Shown piece by piece: positions 1 through 5,849 of a stretch of 5,849 nucleotides of DNA. Position numbers and translations under genes: made by a program. Source of the stretch: Methanobacterium sp. (lineage in GTDB: Archaea > Methanobacteriota > Methanobacteria > Methanobacteriales > Methanobacteriaceae). The notes beneath the pieces were generated by a model. It had not been told where the DNA came from. It was given only the letters and a program-made list of their open reading frames with translations, and searched no databases. The stretch's first letter is position 1. Each line of letters starts with the position of its first letter. The stretch spans positions 1-5,849 of the forward strand of contig PMMV01000008.1 of assembly GCA_003162115.1 (NCBI GenBank). Direction: 5' to 3'.

Positions 1-149
1 TGTATTCCGGTATTTTTTAATAAAGTAAGATAAATTGATTTTTCGGGTGGAAATTTATCGTCTTCAAATTTTAAATTTTTTAAAGTATCATTATTTTTTT
101 ATCGAAAGGTAACACGAAAACTATAATACTAACAATTCACTGATTAATG
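1..149. other. AT-rich gene-free left flank of the origin
   Basis: I see no credible gene here on either strand. The stretch is strongly AT-rich, with T-runs around 75-100. It precedes the first origin recognition box, so it may serve as a second easily melted flank of the origin. A sequence at 41-54 (TTTCGGGTGGAAAT) shares its ends with the box core, but the middle does not match and it is out of phase with the array. The gene that lies to the left of the origin is outside the window. Confidence 0.5.
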
Positions 150-169
150 TTTACACTTGAAATGCACCT
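150..169 (+). repeat. Origin recognition box 1
   Basis: The sequence is TTTACACTTGAAATGCACCT, identical over 20 bases to boxes 2 and 3. The first 13 bases are the presumed winged-helix contact of Orc1/Cdc6. The trailing ATGCACCT could be the part touched by the AAA+ domain, by analogy with other archaeal origin boxes. Confidence 0.87.
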
Positions 170-201
170 TCCATCAATAAAAACTTCGACTAAATATTAT
201 G

Positions 202-221
202 TTTACACTTGAAATGCACCT
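202..221 (+). repeat. Origin recognition box 2
   Basis: This is an exact 20-base copy of box 1, starting 52 bp after it. It is preceded by ATG as in box 1 and followed by CTCA, a continuation it shares with box 4. Confidence 0.87.
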
Positions 222-253
222 CTCAGTATAATATGAATATTTGATTGCGTGTT

Positions 254-273
254 TTTACACTTGAAATGCACCT
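254..273 (+). repeat. Origin recognition box 3
   Basis: This is an exact 20-base copy of boxes 1 and 2, starting 52 bp after box 2. Two extra T residues precede the core, making a run of five T. Confidence 0.87.
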
Positions 274-281
274 CATATCGT

Positions 282-303
282 TTATGTGCTGGACGTCACA
301 TAA
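282..303. repeat. Inverted repeat between boxes 3 and 4
   Basis: Seven-base perfect arms, TTATGTG (282-288) and CACATAA (297-303), are separated by 8 bases that include most of a GACGTC palindrome at 292-297. It occupies the spacer between boxes 3 and 4. It could be a dimer-binding site or a small cruciform. An inverted repeat this short can arise by chance in AT-rich DNA, so function is uncertain. Confidence 0.35.
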
Positions 304-306
304 TTT

Positions 307-326
307 TTTACACTTGAAATATACCT
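307..326 (+). repeat. Origin recognition box 4 (variant 3' half)
   Basis: The 13-base core at 307-319 is intact, but the following bases read ATATACCT instead of ATGCACCT, two changes from the other boxes. It starts 53 bp after box 3 and is the box nearest the AT-rich tract and cdc6. A weaker downstream contact here would be consistent with graded initiator loading; that is inference. Confidence 0.83.
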
Positions 327-408
327 CTCATTCCCAAATGGATGTCAACAAGTTCAATCAAAAAAGTTAAAAAAAGTCTAATAATCTTAAATAAACAACA
401 AATATTTT

Positions 409-430
409 AATTGATATAAACCAATCAATT
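409..430. repeat. Inverted repeat upstream of cdc6
   Basis: The arms AATTGAT (409-415) and ATCAATT (424-430) are perfect over 7 bases with an 8-base gap. An overlapping second pair, GATATAA (413-419) and TTATATC (435-441), places TATA-like sequences in opposite orientations. This could be an operator or a bidirectional promoter for cdc6. The low sequence complexity makes chance occurrence quite possible. Confidence 0.3.
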
Positions 431-466
431 AGGCTTATATCTGAATGTTTCACCAATAATCACATA

Positions 467-474
467 TTTATATT
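467..474 (+). promoter_or_regulatory. Candidate TATA box of orc1/cdc6
   Basis: TTTATATT matches the archaeal TATA consensus TTTATATA at 7 of 8 positions. Its centre is about 28 bp before the ATG at 499, so transcription would begin almost at the start codon and the mRNA would be leaderless or nearly so. That fits the poor ribosome-binding sequence (GTGGT at 491-495). A second TATA-like site at 435-441 would give a leader of about 35 bases instead. Confidence 0.45.
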
Positions 475-498
475 ATTAAAATGGACTAAAGTGGTAGA

Positions 499-1647
499 AT
501 GAATATATTCGAAGAATTGGGCGAGAAAAAAACGGTTTTTAAATGCAAAAAATACTTGGATCATAGATTCCTACCAGAAAAATTACCTCATCGTGAGGAA
601 CAAATAAAATCCGTTGCAAAATATTGGATTGAAGCTTTGAGCAGCGTAACTCCACCTGATGTTACAATATATGGTAAAACAGGAACTGGAAAAACAGCTG
701 TGGCAAAATTTGCAAGGAAGCAATTGGAACAGATCTCAAAGGAAAAAAAAGTTAATGTTAGGGTAGAATACATACGATGTACAGATTACACTACAGAATA
801 CCAAGTAATAGCTCGTTTATGCCAGCAAATGGGGCGAGATGTTCCTTATAGGGGATGGACCAAAGCCGAAGTTATACATGCTTTTCGTGATCTTTTCAAG
901 AAAAATGTCTTTGGTAAGGATCTTATATTAATAATAATTCTTGATGAAGTTGATATTTTACTAAAGAATGATGGTGATGGTCTTCTTTATACATTAACTA
1001 GGACCGATAATGTTTCTATTGCTTCTATAAGTAATTTTGTTGATTTTAAACAGTTCATAAAACCCAGGGTTAGAAGCAGCCTTCGTGACAGGGAGATTGT
1101 TTTCCCACCATACAATGCACAACAATTAGTTGATATTCTTAATGAGAGGTCAAGGATGTCATTCAAAGACAACGTACTCAACAATGATGTTATACCCCTC
1201 TGTGCAGCACTTGCAGCTAAAGAAGAAGGGGATGCTAGATATGCACTAGATTTACTTCGTACATCAGGCGAACTCGCTGATGAAAAAGCTTCTGAAACTG
1301 TTTTTGAGAATTATGTTCGTGAGGCTAAGGACTATATAGAACATAATAAGGTCACAGATATTGTGATGACACTTCCAAGCCAGCAGCAAAAAGTTCTGGA
1401 GTCAATACTTTATTTAACCAAAGAAAAGGAAGAAATAACTTCTGGAAGGTTATACGAAGTTTACAAAGAGTTTTCTAAGGGAGATTCTGTTTCCTACAGA
1501 AGGATATTTGATTTCATAAACGAACTGGAAATGCTGGGTTTGATATCCACCAAAACCATTTCAAGGGGAAGGGGAAAGGGAAGAACCAATATTATAGATC
1601 TTCAGTGCGAAATGGGACTCCTTGAAGACGCAATATGGAATGGATAA
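499..1647 (+). CDS. cdc6: Orc1/Cdc6 replication initiator
   Basis: This 382-residue AAA+ ATPase binds origin recognition boxes and helps load the MCM helicase. The archaeal family hallmark LPHREEQI is at 29-36. Walker A is GKTGTGKT (59-66), with K65 and T66 binding ATP. Walker B ends in D149-E150. The [11 protein letters not shown] stretch (158-168) lies in the initiator-specific region. Sensor 1 includes N179, the [11 protein letters not shown] segment (190-200) follows, and sensor 2 is EEGDARYAL with R247. The C-terminal winged helix runs from about 285; its wing is the basic SRGRGKGRT (355-363). All key residues are present and the length matches the Methanothermobacter protein as I recall it. 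The ATG at 499 puts the usual N-terminus before LPHREEQ. The gene reads away from the four boxes, so its product probably binds upstream of its own promoter and may control its own transcription. It converges with pyrB across 88 bp. Confidence 0.97.
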   Translation: MNIFEELGEKKTVFKCKKYLDHRFLPEKLPHREEQIKSVAKYWIEALSSVTPPDVTIYGKTGTGKTAVAKFARKQLEQISKEKKVNVRVEYIRCTDYTTEYQVIARLCQQMGRDVPYRGWTKAEVIHAFRDLFKKNVFGKDLILIIILDEVDILLKNDGDGLLYTLTRTDNVSIASISNFVDFKQFIKPRVRSSLRDREIVFPPYNAQQLVDILNERSRMSFKDNVLNNDVIPLCAALAAKEEGDARYALDLLRTSGELADEKASETVFENYVREAKDYIEHNKVTDIVMTLPSQQQKVLESILYLTKEKEEITSGRLYEVYKEFSKGDSVSYRRIFDFINELEMLGLISTKTISRGRGKGRTNIIDLQCEMGLLEDAIWNG

Positions 1648-1690
1648 TACAAATCAATTTATAATCCATTCAAATTTCTTAATATATTTT
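1638..1690 (+). terminator. Hairpin plus T-rich tract at the end of cdc6
   Basis: GAATGGAT (1638-1645) pairs perfectly with ATCCATTC (1664-1671), followed after one mismatch by two more pairs inside the loop. The stem includes the first base of the TAA stop codon (1645-1647). Downstream, 1674-1690 is T-rich and ends in TTTT. Archaeal RNA polymerase stops mainly on T-tracts, so the tract may matter more than the hairpin. The site also separates cdc6 from convergent pyrB. Confidence 0.5.
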
Positions 1691-1731
1691 AAAAATAAAA
1701 CATGATTTATAACTGTATTTCACTAAAAATA
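1687..1731 (-). terminator. Candidate pyrB terminator
   Basis: On the minus strand, the sequence just past the pyrB stop has a run of five T (1728-1724), then TTTTATTTTT (1700-1691). Such T-runs are the usual archaeal termination signal. No strong hairpin is visible. The T-rich ends of the two convergent genes abut in the same 88 bp. Confidence 0.4.
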
Positions 1732-1735
1732 TATA

Positions 1736-2659
1736 TCATTCAAAACTATCTATAATTGATTTTAAAAGTGCCATACGAACAGGAACCCCATAAAATGCTT
1801 GTTCAAAATATTTTCCATATGGTGTATTGTCCACATCGTAGGATATTTCATCAATCCTTGGAAGAGGGTGCATGACAATAAGTTCGGTGTCTTCCAATAG
1901 AGATTTATCAATCATATAAGCTCCCTTTATTTTAGAGTACTCTTCAGGATCTGGAAATCGTTCTTTCTGGATTCTAGTAACATATAGTACATCAGAATCG
2001 TCTAGAACATTATGAATATCATTAGTTTCATTTACTGATACACCTGCTTTATTCAAATCATGCACTATTCCACTTGGCATTTTCAATTCTGGTGGAGATA
2101 CAAAGCTCATTTTAACATCAAACATTGCCAGCGCATATGCAAGGGAATGAACTGTTCTACCATATTTAAGATCCCCTATAAGTGCTACATGGAGTTCGTC
2201 TATTCTACCGAGCAATCTCTTCATAGTGTACAAGTCCAGCAAAGTTTGGGTCGGATGCTGACCTGCACCATCACCAGCATTTATTACTGGTACATCAACT
2301 ACACTGCTTACAAAACGAGCTGTTCCTTCCATATTATGCCTTATTACAATAGCATCTGAATATTCCCCTACAATTTTCACGGTGTCGGTTAAATTTTCCC
2401 CTTTCGTAGCTGAACTAACATTTGCCTCTGCGAACCCGATAGTACTACCTCCGAGCCTTTTCATAGCAGCTTCGAATGAGAGCCTGGTTCTTGTTGATGG
2501 TTCATAGAACAGCATTCCAAGCATCTTTCCTGAAAGCACATTAGACTTTTTTTTAGACCTAGCTATTGGTTCCATCTTCTCTGAAAGTCTCAAGATGTAA
2601 TCAATATCATCTTTACTGAAATCACTGATTGATATAATATTTTTTTGATCGAAGACCAT
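1736..2659 (-). CDS. pyrB: Aspartate carbamoyltransferase catalytic chain
   Basis: The protein joins carbamoyl phosphate and L-aspartate to give N-carbamoyl-L-aspartate, an early committed step of pyrimidine synthesis in the cytoplasm. With the ATG at 2659 it has 307 residues, normal for the family. The carbamoyl-phosphate motif STRTR is at 55-59, and the 80s-loop serine and lysine are in SSATKGE (82-88). RHNMEG begins at 107, GQHPTQT is at 133-139 with the active-site histidine, the aspartate-binding RIQ is at 229-231, and HPLPR is at 264-268. Nothing essential is missing. I prefer ATG 2659 to the in-frame GTG at 2665. The sequence AGGGTG (2670-2665) forms a ribosome-binding site 5 bases before the ATG and contains that GTG. 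The regulatory chain gene pyrI is not in the window. pyrB lies downstream of trmI on the same strand but has its own promoter-like sequence. Confidence 0.97.
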   Translation of the reverse strand: MVFDQKNIISISDFSKDDIDYILRLSEKMEPIARSKKKSNVLSGKMLGMLFYEPSTRTRLSFEAAMKRLGGSTIGFAEANVSSATKGENLTDTVKIVGEYSDAIVIRHNMEGTARFVSSVVDVPVINAGDGAGQHPTQTLLDLYTMKRLLGRIDELHVALIGDLKYGRTVHSLAYALAMFDVKMSFVSPPELKMPSGIVHDLNKAGVSVNETNDIHNVLDDSDVLYVTRIQKERFPDPEEYSKIKGAYMIDKSLLEDTELIVMHPLPRIDEISYDVDNTPYGKYFEQAFYGVPVRMALLKSIIDSFE

Positions 2660-2664
2660 GTACA

Positions 2665-2670
2665 CACCCT
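2665..2670 (-). promoter_or_regulatory. Ribosome-binding site deciding the pyrB start
   Basis: On the minus strand AGGGTG resembles the archaeal Shine-Dalgarno consensus AGGAGGTGATC. It ends 5 bases before the ATG at 2659. The alternative GTG start (2665-2663) overlaps this element and would have no separate ribosome-binding site. Confidence 0.6.
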
Positions 2671-2680
2671 ATAACTATTA

Positions 2681-2690
2681 AATATATAAC
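2681..2690 (-). promoter_or_regulatory. Candidate TATA box of pyrB
   Basis: The minus strand reads GTTATATATT here, centred about 26 bp before the ATG at 2659. Taken at face value, transcription would start at or near the ATG, which conflicts with use of the AGGGTG site. A weaker TATA-like sequence (AGATATAT, around 2738-2731) would give a leader of about 50 bases that includes it. The 116-base gap between trmI and pyrB otherwise holds nothing I recognise, and no T-run terminator for trmI. Confidence 0.4.
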
Positions 2691-2775
2691 ATCTGTTTAA
2701 TCTTTGAATTTATTCTTCTAAAACCCATTCATATATCTTTATTATCATCTTCTACAATCTTTCATATTAATTTTT

Positions 2776-3504
2776 TCAAAGTTTTCTTGCAAATGTAAGA
2801 TATCCTGTGTGACCGGCCATTCTTGTTTTAGGTCTCGTACCCTTGTTCGTTACTTCAATTCCTCTAAATATATTTTCAAAACTTTCAACTTCTGAAAATC
2901 CTATTTTTTTAAGCACACGCTGCAGTATTTGGACTTGTTCTATAAATGGATTATAGGCTGCAATATACCCTCCAATTTTAAGGGATTCTTTAGCATATTC
3001 AACCACATCCCATGGTTTTGGAAGGTCTAAAAATACGAGATCCAACTCTTCTTCTTCTATACCTTCTGTTACATCCTGATGTTTGATTTGAACATTTTTT
3101 AGTTCGAATCCTTTGATATTACGCTTTGCTATTTCTGCAAAATCTTCACGGACTTCATAAGAATAAACTTTGCCTTCATTTCCAACAATATTTCCAAAGT
3201 GAAGTGCAGTTGCTCCTGCGCCCGTTCCAGCATCTAAAACCCTAAAACCGGAACCAAGCCCAGTTTTGGCAAGTACGATTCCAATATCCTTTGGAAGGAT
3301 TATTGAACATTTTCTCTCCATAAGTTCTATGTAATCGTTAACGTTTGGTTTGATAACTCTAAATAACCTTCCAATATGAGTTTTAAGTACATCTCCAGCT
3401 TTAGATCCTACTACATCGTCTTTAGTTATAAATCCGAAGTCAGTATGAAACTCTTGGTCTGCTACCATGTACTTCTTACCTCTTTCATCCATCAAAATAC
3501 GCAA
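2776..3504 (-). CDS. trmI: tRNA (adenine-N1)-methyltransferase, TrmI family
   Basis: This SAM-dependent methyltransferase makes m1A in the T-loop of tRNA. Archaeal members act at position 58 and, in Pyrococcus, also 57. From the TTG at 3504 it has 242 residues. It opens with the family N-terminus RILMDERGKKYMV followed by HTDFG. The Rossmann SAM-binding motif is VLDAGTGAGATAL (89-101), the LDLPKPW motif is at 159-165, and the C-terminal signature RPKTRMAGHTGYLTFARK is at 224-241. Older annotations often call such proteins L-isoaspartyl methyltransferases; the motifs here fit TrmI. The in-frame GTG at 3513 would add three residues, but it lies inside AGGAGTGAT (3517-3509), the ribosome-binding site, so TTG is favoured. 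ATG 3492 is too far away and would cut the conserved N-terminus. The gene sits 89 bp after hef and has a promoter-like sequence of its own. Confidence 0.94.
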   Translation of the reverse strand: MRILMDERGKKYMVADQEFHTDFGFITKDDVVGSKAGDVLKTHIGRLFRVIKPNVNDYIELMERKCSIILPKDIGIVLAKTGLGSGFRVLDAGTGAGATALHFGNIVGNEGKVYSYEVREDFAEIAKRNIKGFELKNVQIKHQDVTEGIEEEELDLVFLDLPKPWDVVEYAKESLKIGGYIAAYNPFIEQVQILQRVLKKIGFSEVESFENIFRGIEVTNKGTRPKTRMAGHTGYLTFARKL

Positions 3505-3508
3505 ATAT

Positions 3509-3517
3509 ATCACTCCT
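3509..3517 (-). promoter_or_regulatory. Ribosome-binding site for a TTG start of trmI
   Basis: The minus strand reads AGGAGTGAT, one base short of the ideal AGGAGGTGAT. It ends 4 bases before TTG 3504-3502. A strong site paired with a weak start codon is a common compensation. It overlaps the GTG at 3513, which argues against that start. Confidence 0.7.
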
Positions 3518-3536
3518 ACTTTTAATAATCAAATAA

Positions 3537-3550
3537 CTTTAAATATATCA
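3537..3550 (-). promoter_or_regulatory. Candidate TATA box of trmI
   Basis: The minus strand reads TGATATATTTAAAG. A TATA box centred near 3544 would start transcription around 3518, just before the ribosome-binding site, giving a leader of about 14 bases. This arrangement is self-consistent. A very similar sequence precedes pyrB. Confidence 0.5.
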
Positions 3551-3593
3551 AAACAAATTGCATATAATATTAGTGTGCTCATTTAAATATCCA

Positions 3594-5849
3594 TTATTGA
3601 TTATGTTTATATTCCATTTGATTAATCATTTCATCATCCATTTTTAACTTTAAGTACCTATCAGTTTTAATGGTTTTAAAACCTGAATCAATCACTCTTA
3701 AGATTCTCTTAGCTATTTTATCCCCTATACCTTCAACTCTTTTTAGATCTTCTTCAGAAGCATTGATAACAGCTTTTACACTCTTAAACTCTTCAAGAAG
3801 TTTCCTGGCTGTTACTGGACCAACATTTGGAAGTGATTCTATTATGTAGAGTTGCTGTTCCCATGTTGTTAAGGGTTTTTTTTCTGTTCTTATTTGTATA
3901 TCCGACTTTTCATGTGTATGCTCTCTGACTGCTATTCTATAGATCATGGCAGCTGTATCTTCAGGAGATCTTGTGGGTATAATTGGTATTCCAAAGTCTA
4001 CTGCGATGGAGGCCATGGCGCCACGTACAGCATTGGGATGTATAAACCCAGAATAGAGTTCTGAACCCTCAATAATCATTAAGGGCTTTTTGAAGTTATC
4101 GACAAGCTCTTTTGCCTGTTTATGGAGTCTTTTATCTATTATAGAACTAATAAAATCACCGTTAGTTTTTCTTTCGAGTGCTATATCCTCACTAACTTGA
4201 TAATCAGCTACAGCAAGGCTTCTAACCTTTATATCTACATTTAATCGTTCAAGTTCCCTTAAAACCCTTGAACTACCTTCTCTGGAGTCCGCATAGATCA
4301 CTGGCCTAACGCTTTCTAATTCAATTTCACCTTTATTCTCGTCTTTATTTATGTCTAATACTTTAAAATCATTCAGATCTTTCCCATAATTGTTCGAGAG
4401 CTGCTTTTTCATTTGTTTTTCCTTGTTGATACTTGACCAATAATATGACTCATCTCGCGTGCCCTTGGTTATAAGAATGAACATTCTTCCTAAATTTTTA
4501 CGTCCAGTTCTACCTCTACGTTGAATCATTCTGATCTCAGATGGAACAGGTTCGTAAAGAATAACCAAATCAACTGAAGGTATGTCTATCCCTTCCTCAG
4601 CAACACTTGTGGATATTAAAACATCGTATTCACCATTTTTAAAGGCTTTAATAATTTCCTTTTGTTTTTTTTGAGTTAAACCCTTTTCATTTTCCCTTGA
4701 AGCTTGTCCAAAGAATTTTACAGCGTTAATGTCTTCAGCCATACAATGCTGAAATATGTTCTCAACAGAGTCACGAAATTGAGTGAAAATTATTATCTTT
4801 GAATCTGATTTTTTAAGTTCTTTTTTAAGGATATTCATTAATTTTTTAAGTTTCGGATGGTCAATTCCCTTTTTGTAAGCCTTCTCTGTGAGACTAATAG
4901 CCATTTGAAATTCAGCATCGTTAATAAGTCCCTTAGCAGCTTTTGTCTTTTTTTTCCTGAGGCGCTCGAAGTATTTGTAAAGAGTTGTTGTACCTTGTGT
5001 TTCCAACAGTTCGAGTGAATGTAAAATATTTATAACTGCAGTTAAAATTGAAACTGCAATGAAACATTTCTTGGGTGGATGTAAACTTCGTCCTATTCTC
5101 TTTTGTGCCTTTCCCTTGGCTGCTAAAACATCCTTTTTACTCACGTTAGATATGGAACTGATGACTCCCATATTTTTAAGTGTTTTTAACCTAACTTTCA
5201 ACGCCTTTTCAAGATGAGATTTTATATCTTTGAGTTCAGGATTAAGCTCTATTTTAACCCATTTTACTTCAACAGGGTTGAAATATGGTTCAACATCTGA
5301 ATCTTCTTCTTTTTTAATAACAACTTCTTTTATAAATAGGTTTTCACAAACACCTTGGATCTTCTCCTCATCCCAACCAGGAGATGCAGTAAGCCCGAGT
5401 ACTAGAGGATTTTTGGCTTCTTTGATGTACTTAGATGCAAGATATACGTACGAGTAGGATCCAACTCCTCTATGACATTCATCAAAAACCAAGACTGAAA
5501 CATTTTCAAGACCGTATCTCCCAGATATTAAGTCCGATTCAACTGTTTGTGGAGTTGCACAGATAATTTGAGAATCATTCCAACGTTTAACTCTCTCATC
5601 TGGTTTTATTGCACCTGTTATTGAGGTTACACTAGTCTTTAAAAATTCCCTGAAGCTTTCTTCGTGCTGTACCACTAGTGGTTTACTCGGTGCAAGAACC
5701 AATACCTTCGAGTATTTAAAAGTTTTTAACCTTTCAGCAGCCACCAAAGCAGCGACTATTGTTTTTCCAAGGGCTGTTGGAGCCACTATCATAGTATTGC
5801 CATTTTTAAGGACATCGGCTGCTAAAACTTGCTGATAAAGTCGTGATTC
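3594..5849 (-). CDS. hef: Hef helicase/nuclease (5' end outside window)
   Basis: Hef is the archaeal relative of FANCM and XPF, which processes stalled forks and branched DNA. The reading frame stays open to base 5849, giving 751 codons, so ATG 5792 is internal: the 19 upstream codons (including [17 protein letters not shown]) are the family's normal lead-in to Walker A. Perhaps 10-20 residues are missing. In fragment numbering, the SF2 helicase has Walker A PTALGKT (24-30), DECH (123-126), TAS (154-156), motif [11 protein letters not shown] (415-424) and motif [10 protein letters not shown] (443-450). A lysine-rich insert at about 200-330 corresponds to the Hef thumb-like domain. The XPF-type nuclease (about 516-645) has D521, D549, ERK 559-561 and D565; its GDx(n)ERKx3D motif begins with AD instead of GD. 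Tandem helix-hairpin-helix motifs follow (673-688, 705-716). I see no clear PCNA-binding motif in the tail. It is transcribed toward the origin. Confidence 0.96.
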   Translation of the reverse strand, partial: ESRLYQQVLAADVLKNGNTMIVAPTALGKTIVAALVAAERLKTFKYSKVLVLAPSKPLVVQHEESFREFLKTSVTSITGAIKPDERVKRWNDSQIICATPQTVESDLISGRYGLENVSVLVFDECHRGVGSYSYVYLASKYIKEAKNPLVLGLTASPGWDEEKIQGVCENLFIKEVVIKKEEDSDVEPYFNPVEVKWVKIELNPELKDIKSHLEKALKVRLKTLKNMGVISSISNVSKKDVLAAKGKAQKRIGRSLHPPKKCFIAVSILTAVINILHSLELLETQGTTTLYKYFERLRKKKTKAAKGLINDAEFQMAISLTEKAYKKGIDHPKLKKLMNILKKELKKSDSKIIIFTQFRDSVENIFQHCMAEDINAVKFFGQASRENEKGLTQKKQKEIIKAFKNGEYDVLISTSVAEEGIDIPSVDLVILYEPVPSEIRMIQRRGRTGRKNLGRMFILITKGTRDESYYWSSINKEKQMKKQLSNNYGKDLNDFKVLDINKDENKGEIELESVRPVIYADSREGSSRVLRELERLNVDIKVRSLAVADYQVSEDIALERKTNGDFISSIIDKRLHKQAKELVDNFKKPLMIIEGSELYSGFIHPNAVRGAMASIAVDFGIPIIPTRSPEDTAAMIYRIAVREHTHEKSDIQIRTEKKPLTTWEQQLYIIESLPNVGPVTARKLLEEFKSVKAVINASEEDLKRVEGIGDKIAKRILRVIDSGFKTIKTDRYLKLKMDDEMINQMEYKHNQ

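Larger units (their letters stand above)
355..480. other. Candidate DNA unwinding element
   Basis: This stretch is very poor in G and C. The plus strand is A-rich with almost no G at about 360-410 and is mixed A/T afterward. It lies between the last origin recognition box and the initiator gene, the usual place for the region melted first in archaeal origins. It also contains the cdc6 promoter, so AT-richness has two possible explanations. Confidence 0.5.
150..498. other. Predicted chromosomal replication origin (oriC)
   Basis: Four tandem 20-base boxes, all in the same orientation, start at 150, 202, 254 and 307. They are followed by very AT-rich DNA and then directly by an orc1/cdc6 gene. 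Archaeal origins are typically found beside the initiator gene, with clustered origin recognition boxes and an AT-rich unwinding element. The 13-base core TTTACACTTGAAA is, as I recall, the repeat bound by Cdc6-1 in the Methanothermobacter thermautotrophicus origin. Box spacing of 52, 52 and 53 bp is close to five helical turns, so bound initiators would sit on one face of the DNA. The repeats and gene position are seen directly; origin activity is inferred. No oppositely oriented box is visible inside the window. If the origin is two-sided, its other half would lie to the left of base 1. Confidence 0.88.

Noticed and set aside
41..54. Possible fifth, degenerate origin box (TTTCGGGTGGAAAT).
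   Set aside because: Only about 9 of 14 positions match the boxes, the centre differs, and the distance of 109 bp to box 1 is not a multiple of the 52-53 bp period.
147..212. Short reading frame of 21 codons (MFTLEMHL...) running through box 1, with a similar 10-codon frame at box 2.
   Set aside because: Both start at the ATG preceding the box and their similarity is entirely that of the repeat. There is no ribosome-binding site, and the frames stop quickly.
150..326. Regular direct repeats resembling a small CRISPR array.
   Set aside because: The 20-base repeats are short and AT-rich without dyad symmetry, there are only four, no cas genes are present, and the core matches a known archaeal initiator-binding site next to cdc6.
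588..1184. Two minus-strand open frames (61 and 65 codons) inside cdc6.
   Set aside because: They are antisense to the conserved AAA+ domain and show no independent coding evidence.
2060..2359. 99-codon open frame on the plus strand inside pyrB.
   Set aside because: It lies wholly antisense to a well-conserved gene, its composition looks like chance, and it resembles no family I know.
3774..3787. TTTACACTCTTAAA, resembling the origin box core.
   Set aside because: It contains an inserted base and a mismatch, is isolated, and lies within the hef coding sequence.
5230..5457. 75-codon open frame on the plus strand inside hef.
   Set aside because: It is an antisense shadow of the helicase domain, with no ribosome-binding site or recognisable motif.
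5790..5792. ATG at 5792 as the start of hef.
   Set aside because: The frame is open upstream to the window edge and encodes the conserved segment before Walker A. Starting here would remove part of the helicase fold.

Overview
The window looks like a piece of a methanogenic archaeon's chromosome, most likely Methanobacterium or a close relative (Methanobacteriales). Three things point there. All four proteins are archaeal types: Orc1/Cdc6, an archaeal aspartate carbamoyltransferase catalytic chain, archaeal TrmI and Hef. The DNA is AT-rich, and the intergenic DNA is more so. The upstream repeats carry a 13-base core, TTTACACTTGAAA, which I recall as the Cdc6-binding repeat of the Methanothermobacter thermautotrophicus origin. 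From memory, the gene order orc1/cdc6 - pyrB - trmI - hef is also that of M. thermautotrophicus. I ran no search.

Layout. Bases 1-498 hold no gene and look like a chromosomal replication origin. Four directly repeated 20-base origin recognition boxes start at 150, 202, 254 and 307. Their spacing of 52-53 bp is about five DNA turns, so all four lie on one helical face. They are flanked by very AT-rich DNA on both sides (candidate unwinding element at 355-480), with two small inverted repeats (282-303 and 409-430). The initiator gene orc1/cdc6 (499-1647, +) starts 173 bp after the last box. It ends in a hairpin followed by a T-rich tract.

Three genes on the minus strand run toward cdc6: hef (5' end outside the window, ending at 3594), trmI and pyrB. 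The gaps between them (about 90 and 116 bp) hold candidate promoters, so each gene may be transcribed on its own, although read-through is possible. Shine-Dalgarno sequences revise two starts. pyrB most likely begins at ATG 2659 rather than GTG 2665. trmI most likely begins at a TTG at 3504 rather than GTG 3513. In both cases the upstream GTG lies inside the ribosome-binding sequence itself.

Functionally, the origin and cdc6 form one unit: initiator gene next to the boxes its product should bind. Hef is a fork-repair helicase/nuclease encoded close to the origin. pyrB (pyrimidine synthesis) and trmI (tRNA m1A methylation) have no obvious mechanistic link to it beyond conserved position. I see no CRISPR array, insertion sequence, tRNA or rRNA gene, and no sign of a wholly new system. 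The origin architecture is the most interesting part.
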